A DNA stretch of 12,511 bases from Saprospiraceae bacterium (GTDB lineage: Bacteria > Bacteroidota > Bacteroidia > Chitinophagales > Saprospiraceae). A model generated the notes under the pieces. It was given only the letters and a program-made list of their open reading frames with translations, searched no databases and was not told where the DNA came from. A program made the position numbers and the translations under genes. Positions 1-6,685 of the stretch are shown here, piece after piece. The DNA is taken from contig JAJDFU010000377.1 in the NCBI GenBank assembly GCA_020528935.1, positions 1 through 12,511 on the forward strand, given 5' to 3'. Positions within the stretch are counted from its first letter, which is position 1. Each line of letters starts with the position of its first letter.

Positions 1-1
1 C

Positions 2-1360
2 GCGCCTCTGCTGGAACAGCTGGCCCGGGCATTGCCACAGACGCCGCTGGTCGCAACCAGCGGCAACCGGGGTGGGTATCCCATAGCGGCTTCACCCGAG
101 CAGGCGGAAGCACAACTCGAACGCATCGCCGACGGTTTTTTGCATCACAACCGCGCCATCAGCGTTCCGCAGGACGATTCGGTAGTCCGGGTTTCCGATC
201 GCCACAACCTGCGCATCTGGCTTCGGCGTTCCCGGGGGCTGGCGCCCAATGTGCCCTGGCCGCGTACCTTTGCGGAGCGCGCATCCGCGCTCGCCCTCGG
301 CGCCGATCTGAAATCGGCTTTTGCGCTCTACGATGGTCAGCGGGCCTTCCTCAGCCCCTACCTGGGCGAATTGAGCGATTACGATACCGAACTTCGCTTT
401 GAGGATCAACTGCACAACTTCTTGGAGCTCATGCAGATCAGGCCCGCTCAGCTGCTTGCGGACCTGCATCCGGATTATGCGTCCACGCGCCTGGGGCGCC
501 GGCTGGCCGAAGCGCTCGGACTGCCCCTGGCCGCGGTACAACACCACGTGGCCCACGCCTGTGCCGCCCTGGGCGCAGCGGGCTGGACCGATCCCGGCCG
601 CCGGGCGCTCTGCCTGGCCTGGGACGGCACCGGCCTGGGTGCCGATGGCAACATCTGGGGCAGTGAGGCTTTGCTCTGGGAGCAGGGGCGGTTCGGCCGC
701 ATTGCCCATTTGCCCTATGTGCCCCACCTGGCCGGTGACCAGATGGCGCGCCAACCCCGCCTTAGCGCCCTGGCCTTTTTCCCCGAAGCCGATCTGGAGG
801 GCAAGTTTTCCGAAGCGGAATGGGTCCTCTACCAGCGGCTGCGACGCCCCGGTACCACCGCCACTTCCAGTATGGGCCGGCTTTTTGATGCGGTGAGCAG
901 CCTGTTGGGGCTGGCTGACCGGGTCACCTACGAAGGGCAGGCCGCCATGGCGCTCGAGCAATTGGCCCGGCGGGGGGAAGCCATGGGTGCGGCCGGCGAG
1001 CCGTTCAGCCGGGAAGCCCATCCGGCGAGCTGGTGGGCGGAAGTCCGGCATGGATTGCTTCACGCCCTTGCTGCCGGTCGGCCGGCGGAGGAAACGGCCT
1101 TGCGCTTCCACAGCAGCCTGGCCGCCTGGATCGCTGCCCTGGCCCGGCAAACGGAGGCGGCGGGTGTTTTTCTCAGTGGCGGCGTATTCCAGAACGGCCT
1201 GTTGCTGGACCTGGCCGTGGACATGTGCCCAAAAGCATGTACCTTGTATGTAGCACCCGAACTGCCGCCCAACGATGAGCAGATTGCTTACGGCCAACTC
1301 ATCTGGTGGCTGATGGGGCAGCCCCAACTGCATCTGGATCGACAACCAAAAAGCGCCTGA
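2..1360 (+). CDS. hypF: Carbamoyltransferase HypF, C-terminal part (5' end outside window)
   Basis: HypF uses carbamoyl phosphate and ATP to build carbamoyl-adenylate and transfers the carbamoyl group to the C-terminal cysteine of HypE, the first step in making the cyanide ligands of [NiFe] hydrogenases. The reading frame is open to the left edge, so this is a 452-residue C-terminal fragment of a protein usually near 750 residues; the acylphosphatase and zinc-finger regions are missing. Visible parts are the end of the YrdC-like domain (LVATSGNRGGYPI, then HNRAI and DDSVVR), the start of the Kae1-like domain (LRRSRGLAP), a metal-binding HHVAH near fragment residue 181, WDGTGLGADGNIWG, TSSMGRLFDAV, and the nucleotide-site motif LSGGVFQNG followed by PPNDEQIAYGQ. 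A TTG at 32 is internal, not the start. The stop lies 3 nt before hypD, with no hypC between them. Confidence 0.95.
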   Translation, partial: APLLEQLARALPQTPLVATSGNRGGYPIAASPEQAEAQLERIADGFLHHNRAISVPQDDSVVRVSDRHNLRIWLRRSRGLAPNVPWPRTFAERASALALGADLKSAFALYDGQRAFLSPYLGELSDYDTELRFEDQLHNFLELMQIRPAQLLADLHPDYASTRLGRRLAEALGLPLAAVQHHVAHACAALGAAGWTDPGRRALCLAWDGTGLGADGNIWGSEALLWEQGRFGRIAHLPYVPHLAGDQMARQPRLSALAFFPEADLEGKFSEAEWVLYQRLRRPGTTATSSMGRLFDAVSSLLGLADRVTYEGQAAMALEQLARRGEAMGAAGEPFSREAHPASWWAEVRHGLLHALAAGRPAEETALRFHSSLAAWIAALARQTEAAGVFLSGGVFQNGLLLDLAVDMCPKACTLYVAPELPPNDEQIAYGQLIWWLMGQPQLHLDRQPKSA

Positions 1361-1363
1361 AGG

Positions 1364-2467
1364 ATGAAATTTCTGAACGAATACCGCTCCCCGGAACTGG
1401 TCAAGGCTTATCTGGAAGATATCCGGACGCACCTGACGCGACCCTGGACCATCATGGAGGTGTGCGGCGGCCAGACCCACAGCCTGGTCAAGAACGGCCT
1501 GCTGGAGATCTTGCCGGATGAAATCACTATGGTACACGGGCCGGGTTGTCCGGTCTGCGTCACCCCCCTGCATCTCATCGATCAGGCCGTCTGGCTGGCC
1601 GAAGAGGAAGGGGTGATCCTTTGTTCATTCGGCGATATGCTTCGCGTGCCGGGCTCCGGCAAGAGCCTGCTGGAGGCCAAGGCCGGGGGTGCCGATGTGC
1701 GGGTATTGTATTCCCCGTTGGAGGCCGTCAAGCTCGCCCGGCAGCATCCCGGGCGGGAGGTGGTCTTTTTTGCGGTGGGCTTCGAGACCACGGCCCCGGC
1801 CAATGCCCTCAGCGTGATCCAAGGCCGGGAGCTGGGGCTGGACAATTACTCCATACTTACCTCCCACGTGCGGGTCCCGCCGGCCATGCAGGCCGTGCTG
1901 GACGATGAAGAGACCACTATACAGGGCTTCCTGGGGGCCGGCCACGTTTGCGCGATCATGGGGCTGGAAGAATACGAACCCATCGTACGGAACTACCAGA
2001 TCCCGGTGGTGATCACCGGCTTCGAGCCGGCTGACCTGCTGCAGGGCATCAGCATGGTCGTGCGGCAGCTGGAGGGCGGGCAGCACATCCTGGAAAATCA
2101 GTACAGCCGGGCCGTTCGCTACCAGGGTAATCCGGCGGCCCGCCGGCTGATCCAGCGCGTTTTTGAAGTGAACGACCGCGAATGGCGCGGCATAGGCACG
2201 ATCCCCGGCAGCGGCTATCGCCTGCGGCCCGAGTATGCCGCCTTCGATGCGGAGCAGAAGTTTCACCGGCCGCCCGGCCGGGCTTCTGAAAATCCCGAGT
2301 GCATAGCCGGTCATGTGCTCAAGGGCATCAAGAAGCCCCATCAATGCCCGCAATTCGGCAAAGGCTGTACGCCTTCCAATCCGCTGGGTGCACCCATGGT
2401 CTCCTCGGAAGGGGCCTGTGCGGCCTATTATCATTTTGCTCAAACCGCTGCTGAACTCGATGCCTGA
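1364..2467 (+). CDS. hypD: Hydrogenase maturation factor HypD
   Basis: HypD is the iron-sulfur scaffold protein that, with HypC, carries the Fe(CN)2CO unit and receives cyanide from HypE during [NiFe]-hydrogenase assembly in the cytoplasm. The 367-residue length is normal for the family. All hallmark motifs are present: CGGQTHS (Cys34), GPGCPVCVTP (Cys62 and Cys65), GFETTAP near 139-145, and the C-terminal [4Fe-4S] region with cysteines at 313, 328, 335 and 352 (HQCPQFGKGC and EGACAAYYHF). The ATG at 1364 follows the hypF stop by 3 nt, and a GAAGG directly abutting it is too close to be a standard ribosome binding site, so translational coupling is likely. The 3' end overlaps hypE by 8 nt. 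The HypC partner is not in the window. Confidence 0.97.
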   Translation: MKFLNEYRSPELVKAYLEDIRTHLTRPWTIMEVCGGQTHSLVKNGLLEILPDEITMVHGPGCPVCVTPLHLIDQAVWLAEEEGVILCSFGDMLRVPGSGKSLLEAKAGGADVRVLYSPLEAVKLARQHPGREVVFFAVGFETTAPANALSVIQGRELGLDNYSILTSHVRVPPAMQAVLDDEETTIQGFLGAGHVCAIMGLEEYEPIVRNYQIPVVITGFEPADLLQGISMVVRQLEGGQHILENQYSRAVRYQGNPAARRLIQRVFEVNDREWRGIGTIPGSGYRLRPEYAAFDAEQKFHRPPGRASENPECIAGHVLKGIKKPHQCPQFGKGCTPSNPLGAPMVSSEGACAAYYHFAQTAAELDA

Positions 2468-3527
2468 TATGCGCGAAGCCAAACTCAAGATGCAACTCCA
2501 GTGCCCCATGCCGTCCCTGGATACCGATATCGTCACCCTGGGGCATGGCAGCGGGGGCCTGCTCACCAATCGACTGTTGGATAAAGGGGTTTTTCAACTC
2601 TTTCAAAACGAGGCGTTGCAGCGCCGCGAAGACGGTGCCGTGCTCAACCTGCAGGGGGCTACGGCCTTTACGACCGACAGCTTTGTGGTGTCGCCCATTT
2701 TCTTTCCGGGAGGCGACATCGGCGAGCTGGCCGTGAACGGCACGATCAACGACCTGGCCATGTGCGGCGCGCGGCCGCAGTATCTTTCGCTCAGCTTCAT
2801 TCTGGAAGAGGGGCTACCCATTGCGGATTTCTGGAAGGTGCTGGTTTCGGTAAAATTCGCGGCCGAACAGGCCGGGGTGGCGGTGGTAACCGGCGACACC
2901 AAGGTCGTGGAGCGAGGCAAGGGCGATCAGGTCTTCATCAACACGACCGGCCTGGGCACCCTGCATCCTCGGGCCAGGCTCGGCATGCCGCAGGTAAGGG
3001 CGGGCGATCGCCTGTTGGTGAGTGGTCCTCTGGCCACCCACGGCATGGCCATCATGTCGGTGCGGGAAGGGCTGACCTTCGAAAGTGCGATCGAAAGCGA
3101 CACGCGCCCCCTGAATGAAGTCGTGTGGCATTGCCTGGAAACCTTCGGCGATGGAGTGCGGCTGTTGCGGGATCCCACCCGGGGCGGCCTGGCCACTGTA
3201 CTCAACGAATTGGCCCGCGACGGCCGCCTGGGGCTGGAGATCAGCCAGGACCGCATTCCCGTACAGGAATCTGTGGCTGCGGCCTGCGAACTGCTGGGGC
3301 TGGATCCGCTCTACGTGGCCAACGAAGGCATTTTCGTGGCCGTGGTGGATGAGCGGGTTGCCGAACCCATGGTAGAAATGCTGCGAAGTAGGCCCGGGAG
3401 TTCCGATGCGGCGATCATCGGTGAGGTGGTGAACGAACACGCCGGCCAGGTGGTGCTGCGCAGTGCGATCGGAGGGCGCCGCGTGGTGCAAATGTTGGCC
3501 GGCGAACAATTGCCGCGCATTTGTTAG
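2460..3527 (+). CDS. hypE: Hydrogenase maturation protein HypE, thiocarboxamide dehydratase
   Basis: HypE is carbamoylated by HypF on its C-terminal cysteine and dehydrates this group with ATP to a thiocyanate, which supplies cyanide to the iron held by HypC-HypD. The protein belongs to the PurM/AIR-synthase fold. From the start chosen here it has 355 residues: GHGSGG at 28-33, TTDSFVVSPIFFPGGDIG from about 71, NGTINDLAMCGA near 93-104, GDTKVVE, and RDPTRGGLATVLNELA. It ends exactly in LPRIC, so the essential C-terminal cysteine is Cys355. The frame stays open back to an ATG at 2313, deep inside hypD, but homology begins only near GHGSGG. ATG 2460 (overlapping the hypD stop), ATG 2469 and ATG 2490 are all possible starts. 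I prefer 2460 because of the coupled overlap; none has a clear Shine-Dalgarno sequence. Confidence 0.96.
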   Translation: MPDMREAKLKMQLQCPMPSLDTDIVTLGHGSGGLLTNRLLDKGVFQLFQNEALQRREDGAVLNLQGATAFTTDSFVVSPIFFPGGDIGELAVNGTINDLAMCGARPQYLSLSFILEEGLPIADFWKVLVSVKFAAEQAGVAVVTGDTKVVERGKGDQVFINTTGLGTLHPRARLGMPQVRAGDRLLVSGPLATHGMAIMSVREGLTFESAIESDTRPLNEVVWHCLETFGDGVRLLRDPTRGGLATVLNELARDGRLGLEISQDRIPVQESVAAACELLGLDPLYVANEGIFVAVVDERVAEPMVEMLRSRPGSSDAAIIGEVVNEHAGQVVLRSAIGGRRVVQMLAGEQLPRIC

Positions 3528-3617
3528 GCATGAACTCCGGGATTTTTTGCATTTTCCTAGAACTAAATGCCCCGCTTCTGGCTTATTTGACCAAGTGAAT
3601 ACCGAAAAAATCGATGC

Positions 3618-4199
3618 ATGGATAAAATTGAATTGCGGGTAGTTGCACTCGCCAACAGTTCGTCACAACCCAGCAGCTTCGTGGTCGTGCTCAAGGAACT
3701 GGAAGGGATGCGGCGCTTACCTGTTGTTATTGGAGGATTTGAAGCACAGTCTATTGCAATCGCTGTGGAAGGTATAACCCCCGCACGGCCACTTACGCAC
3801 GATCTCTTTCGGAATACTATGGATGCCCTGGAAGTGAAACTGCAGGAGGTCGTGATTTCCGACCTCCGGGAAGGCATCTTTTACGGCACCTTGGTGTGCG
3901 AGCAGCAAAACGGCGAGATGCTGGAAATGGATGCCCGCACCTCCGATGCCATCGCCCTTGCGGTTCGCTTCGGTTGCCCCATTTTCACCTATCCGTTCAT
4001 CATGGACCAGGCCGGTATGGTATGGGAGGAGGAAGAGGAGAAAGTGCCTCAACAGGATATTGCGCAGGACGTCCCCCTCAATAAGCTCACCAAACCCCAG
4101 CTGGATCAGGCGCTGGACGAAGCCTTGCAGGAAGAAAATTACGAGCGCGCGGCCAAGATCCGCGATGAGATCAAACAGCGCGAATCCGATGCCAATTAG
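3618..4199 (+). CDS. Bifunctional nuclease family protein (DUF151) with C-terminal UVR motif
   Basis: The 193-residue protein has an N-terminal DUF151/BFN domain (about residues 1-140) and a C-terminal UvrB/UvrC-type UVR helix pair (about 157-190, with ALDEALQEENYERAAKIRDEI). DUF151 takes its 'bifunctional nuclease' name from plant homologues reported to have DNase and RNase activity; the role of the bacterial proteins is poorly defined. Recognisable pieces are RRLPVVIGGFEAQSIA near 34-49, LTHDLFRNTMDAL, and MDARTSDAIALAVRFGCPIF. The DUF151-UVR fusion is, to my knowledge, the normal bacteroidete form. ATG 3618 is the first start giving the family's usual MxKIEL opening. It stands 90 bp downstream of hypE, in AT-richer DNA, so it probably has its own promoter. 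No hydrogenase-specific role is implied by the position. Cytoplasmic; no signal peptide or membrane segment. Confidence 0.92.
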   Translation: MDKIELRVVALANSSSQPSSFVVVLKELEGMRRLPVVIGGFEAQSIAIAVEGITPARPLTHDLFRNTMDALEVKLQEVVISDLREGIFYGTLVCEQQNGEMLEMDARTSDAIALAVRFGCPIFTYPFIMDQAGMVWEEEEEKVPQQDIAQDVPLNKLTKPQLDQALDEALQEENYERAAKIRDEIKQRESDAN

Positions 4200-4252
4200 G
4201 CAATGAACTTACGCAAGGCACTGCTTCCAACAGCGTCGGAGGCTCATTTTTT

Positions 4253-4268
4253 CCGGCCGGGCGGCCGG
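4253..4268. repeat. GC-rich 7-bp inverted repeat in the bfn-peptidase spacer
   Basis: CCGGCCG (4253-4259) and CGGCCGG (4262-4268) are perfect reverse complements separated by GG. Six T residues stand just before it (4247-4252) and no T-run follows, so it is not a standard terminator for the upstream gene; read on the minus strand it is followed by A residues. The rest of the 188-bp spacer (4200-4387) holds no convincing gene or RNA. It contains a weak TGCCT/AGGCA pair (about 4308-4328) and two copies of TAGCGTT. Function unknown; it may be an mRNA 3'-end stabiliser or a protein site. Confidence 0.5.
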
Positions 4269-4387
4269 TATTGCCCTCCCCCCGTAGCGTTACACCGGTG
4301 CCCCCCTGCCTAACATCATCGAGCAGGCATTAGCGTTCGGGTGCCTTTTTGTACTTTGGCGGCCAAGCCAAATTCTTTTTCCCCGTT

Positions 4388-5788
4388 ATGTTTGAAGCTT
4401 CTACCTACCAATCCCGCCGAAAGGCCCTGATGGACCAAATGGACGGCGGTCTCCTTCTTTTCCCGGGCCATGGCGAAAGCCCGAAGAATTTCGCCGCCAA
4501 TCCCTATCCCTTTCGACACGACAGCGCTTTTCTCTACTTCACCGGCCTGCAAAAGCCCGGCCTGGCCCTTCTGCTGGATGTAGATGAAAGGCGCGAACTC
4601 CTTTTCGGGCCCGAAACCGCTCTGGAGGATGTGGTGTGGATGGGCCCTCAGCCCAGCCTGGAGGATTTGGCAGCCTCCGCAGGTATTTCGCATACCGCTC
4701 CGGTAGAGGCCTTGTCCAATAACCTTCGGGAAGCCAGGGCGGCCGGCCGAAGCATTCACTTTCTGCCTCCCTATCGGGGCGAAACCGTACTGCAGCTGGG
4801 GCGCCTGCTGGGGCGACCGGCCCAGGTGGCGGCCCTGAGCGCCTCCGAGCCTTTGATCCGGTCGGTCGTGGCCCTGATGTCGCACAAGAGCGAGGAGGAG
4901 GTCGCTCAGCTGGAAGAAGCTGTGAATACGACTGGCCATATGCACGTCAGTGCAATTCGCAAGGCCAAGACCGGCATGTCCGAAGCCGAACTGGCCGGTC
5001 TGGTGGAAGGCATGGCTGTAGCCGAAGGCGGCGGCCTGGCCTACTCCGTTATCCTCACCGTACACGGAGAGGTGCTGCACAATCACCACCACCACAACAT
5101 CCTGCAACCCGGACAACTGGTGCTGGGCGACTTTGGGGCGGAGACCCCCATGGGGTATGCCGGCGATATCACGCGCACCTTTCCCGTTTCGCCCACCTTT
5201 TCGGAACGGCAGAAGGACATTTACCAGCTCGTGCTGGATGCGCAGCTGGCTGCCCTGGAAGCCTTAAAACCCGGCCTGTTGTACCGGGATGTGCACCTGC
5301 TGGCCAGCGAGGTCATTGCCCGGGGCCTGATCGACCTGGGGCTGATGAAAGGCCGAGCGGAAGAGGCTGTGGAGGCCGGCGCCCATGCCTTGTTTTTTCC
5401 GCATGGCCTCGGTCATCTGATCGGCCTGGACGTGCCCGACATGGAGAGCCTGGGCGAGGATTACGTGGGCTACACGCCGGAGCTGCAACGCAGCAGCCAG
5501 TTCGGCCTCAAGTCGCTCCGTTTGGCCCGGGCCCTGGAGCCCGGATTTGCGCTGACCGTGGAGCCCGGGATCTATTTCATTCCGCCCCTGATCGAGCAAT
5601 GGCGGGCCGAAGGAAGATTCCGCGATTTCATCGCCTACGATGCATTGGAGCCCTACCTGGATTTCGGCGGCATTCGCATTGAGGATGATGTGCTGGTCAC
5701 GACGGAGGGCTACCGGCTTCTGGGCAATCCCATTCCCAAGACCGTCGCCGACATTGAGCAATTGCGGGCGGAGGGGGCCCATCATTGA
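4388..5788 (+). CDS. Xaa-Pro aminopeptidase (aminopeptidase P family, peptidase M24)
   Basis: This 466-residue cytoplasmic metallopeptidase should remove N-terminal residues that precede proline. It has an N-terminal AMP_N creatinase-like domain (about 4-150, with LLLFPGHGE and DSAFLYFTG) and a C-terminal pita-bread M24 domain. The five dinuclear-metal ligands are visible: Asp248 in GDFGAE, Asp260 in AGDITRTFP, His343 in PHGLGHLIGLDVPDM, Glu392 in TVEPGIYF and Glu432 in GIRIEDDVLV. A cluster of histidines (HNHHHHN, about 231-237) precedes the first ligand; related aminopeptidases P have a shorter His-rich stretch there. The frame is open upstream to a TTG at 4349, but that extension is unlike the family, so ATG 4388 was chosen. 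The stop overlaps the 3' end of the opposite-strand esterase gene by 7 bp. Closest alternative: prolidase, which the AMP_N domain argues against. Confidence 0.93.
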   Translation: MFEASTYQSRRKALMDQMDGGLLLFPGHGESPKNFAANPYPFRHDSAFLYFTGLQKPGLALLLDVDERRELLFGPETALEDVVWMGPQPSLEDLAASAGISHTAPVEALSNNLREARAAGRSIHFLPPYRGETVLQLGRLLGRPAQVAALSASEPLIRSVVALMSHKSEEEVAQLEEAVNTTGHMHVSAIRKAKTGMSEAELAGLVEGMAVAEGGGLAYSVILTVHGEVLHNHHHHNILQPGQLVLGDFGAETPMGYAGDITRTFPVSPTFSERQKDIYQLVLDAQLAALEALKPGLLYRDVHLLASEVIARGLIDLGLMKGRAEEAVEAGAHALFFPHGLGHLIGLDVPDMESLGEDYVGYTPELQRSSQFGLKSLRLARALEPGFALTVEPGIYFIPPLIEQWRAEGRFRDFIAYDALEPYLDFGGIRIEDDVLVTTEGYRLLGNPIPKTVADIEQLRAEGAHH

Positions 5789-6600
5789 GGAAGCTGACGC
5801 ACCCAGTGCAGGAGCAGCTTCCGCGCCTTTTCGTTGTCGAGGGCCCATCGGGCCAGGTCCAGGTGCCCCTGATCGGGAAAGAGGTGAAAGTGGGTCTGGT
5901 CAGCGGCGCCGAGGCGAATTCGTTCCTCTACATAGGGTATGACCGAAGCGGACGGCACCAGACCGTCCTTTTGGCCGTGCAGGCAAAGGAAGGGTATGTC
6001 CAAAGCCTGCCGGACCAGCCGGATGGGGTCGGCCCGATCAATTAAACCGGCTTTTCCACCGTTGGTAAGCCGTTTGCGCAGGCCGGGCCAGGGCAGTTCT
6101 TCCAGGGTGAGGGGAGCACAAAGGGTAAATACGCCTTTGATCCAGGATTGATTCCAGCCTGCCTGGCCTTGCAGGTCCACATCGGAAGCGAAGAGGCTGG
6201 CCAGGTGCCCGCCGGCAGATACCCCGCCAATGATGATCGGTACGGCAGCATCCCGCCAAAGCGCCTGCATGAGCAGGCCGAGATCCTCGCGCATGTGGCC
6301 GTAGTGGTGACTGGGCAGCCGCCGAAAAGAGGGCAGGATCACCTCAAAGCCGAGCTGATTGAACACCTGCGCATGATGCCGGAACGACTCCGGCGATCCG
6401 AATTGCCAACCGCCACCGTGCAGGAAAACCACGCGCAGGTCGTGCAATCGCTCCGGGGCGGGACGGACCAAATAATACTGCCTCCAGTTCGAACCGTAAA
6501 AGCGCTTTTCTTCCGATGCGGCATCGATCTCGCGCTGAGCTACATCCAGCCAGTACAGGGGAATCTCCATCAGCTCCTTGAAAGCATTCCAATAGACCAT
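5782..6600 (-). CDS. Alpha/beta-hydrolase, HSL/BD-FAE-like esterase
   Basis: A 272-residue alpha/beta-hydrolase of the hormone-sensitive-lipase / kynurenine-formamidase-like group; the natural substrate cannot be told from sequence. HGGGW (residues 61-65) supplies the oxyanion hole, GVSAGGH (126-132) the nucleophile Ser128, Asp212 in LHGQKDGLVP the acid, and His246 in FPDQGHLDL the base, so the triad is complete. There is no signal peptide, so it is probably cytoplasmic. A TTG at 6624 would add eight residues. I prefer the ATG at 6600 because TTG starts are uncommon and conserved-looking sequence begins near MVYWNAF. The gene runs alone on the minus strand: it converges on the aminopeptidase gene (7-bp overlap) and diverges from the TPR-CHAT gene across an 85-bp AT-rich gap. 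Alternative readings include arylformamidase or carboxylesterase. Confidence 0.88.
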   Translation of the reverse strand: MVYWNAFKELMEIPLYWLDVAQREIDAASEEKRFYGSNWRQYYLVRPAPERLHDLRVVFLHGGGWQFGSPESFRHHAQVFNQLGFEVILPSFRRLPSHHYGHMREDLGLLMQALWRDAAVPIIIGGVSAGGHLASLFASDVDLQGQAGWNQSWIKGVFTLCAPLTLEELPWPGLRKRLTNGGKAGLIDRADPIRLVRQALDIPFLCLHGQKDGLVPSASVIPYVEERIRLGAADQTHFHLFPDQGHLDLARWALDNEKARKLLLHWVRQLPQ

Positions 6601-6654
6601 TTCAAGCGTTTTACAACTCTTCAAGTAAAAAAAGGGTGACCCGAAGTATTCTTT

Positions 6655-6662
6655 TAATTTTG
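6655..6662 (+). promoter_or_regulatory. Candidate bacteroidete -7 box for the TPR-CHAT gene
   Basis: TAATTTTG matches the TAnnTTTG box used by the bacteroidete housekeeping sigma factor. It lies 23 nt upstream of the ATG at 6686, which would give a very short leader. No good TTTG -33 element stands at the expected distance (the region reads AAAAAAAGGGTGAC), so the match is partial and chance remains possible in this AT-rich gap. Confidence 0.45.
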
Positions 6663-6685
6663 TATTTCTTCAAAAAAAATAATTA

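Noticed and set aside
2313..2459. A 49-codon N-terminal extension of hypE from an ATG at 2313.
   Set aside because: It is entirely inside the conserved Fe-S region of hypD and has no resemblance to HypE; later ATGs fit the family length.
3583..3589. TTATTTG before the nuclease gene as a promoter box, with an upstream TTTTTTG at 3543-3549.
   Set aside because: The TA is misplaced relative to TTTG and the spacing between the two elements is far too long for a -33/-7 pair.
4352..4358. TACTTTG upstream of the aminopeptidase as a promoter box.
   Set aside because: It is one base short of TAnnTTTG and has no -33 TTTG partner at the right distance.
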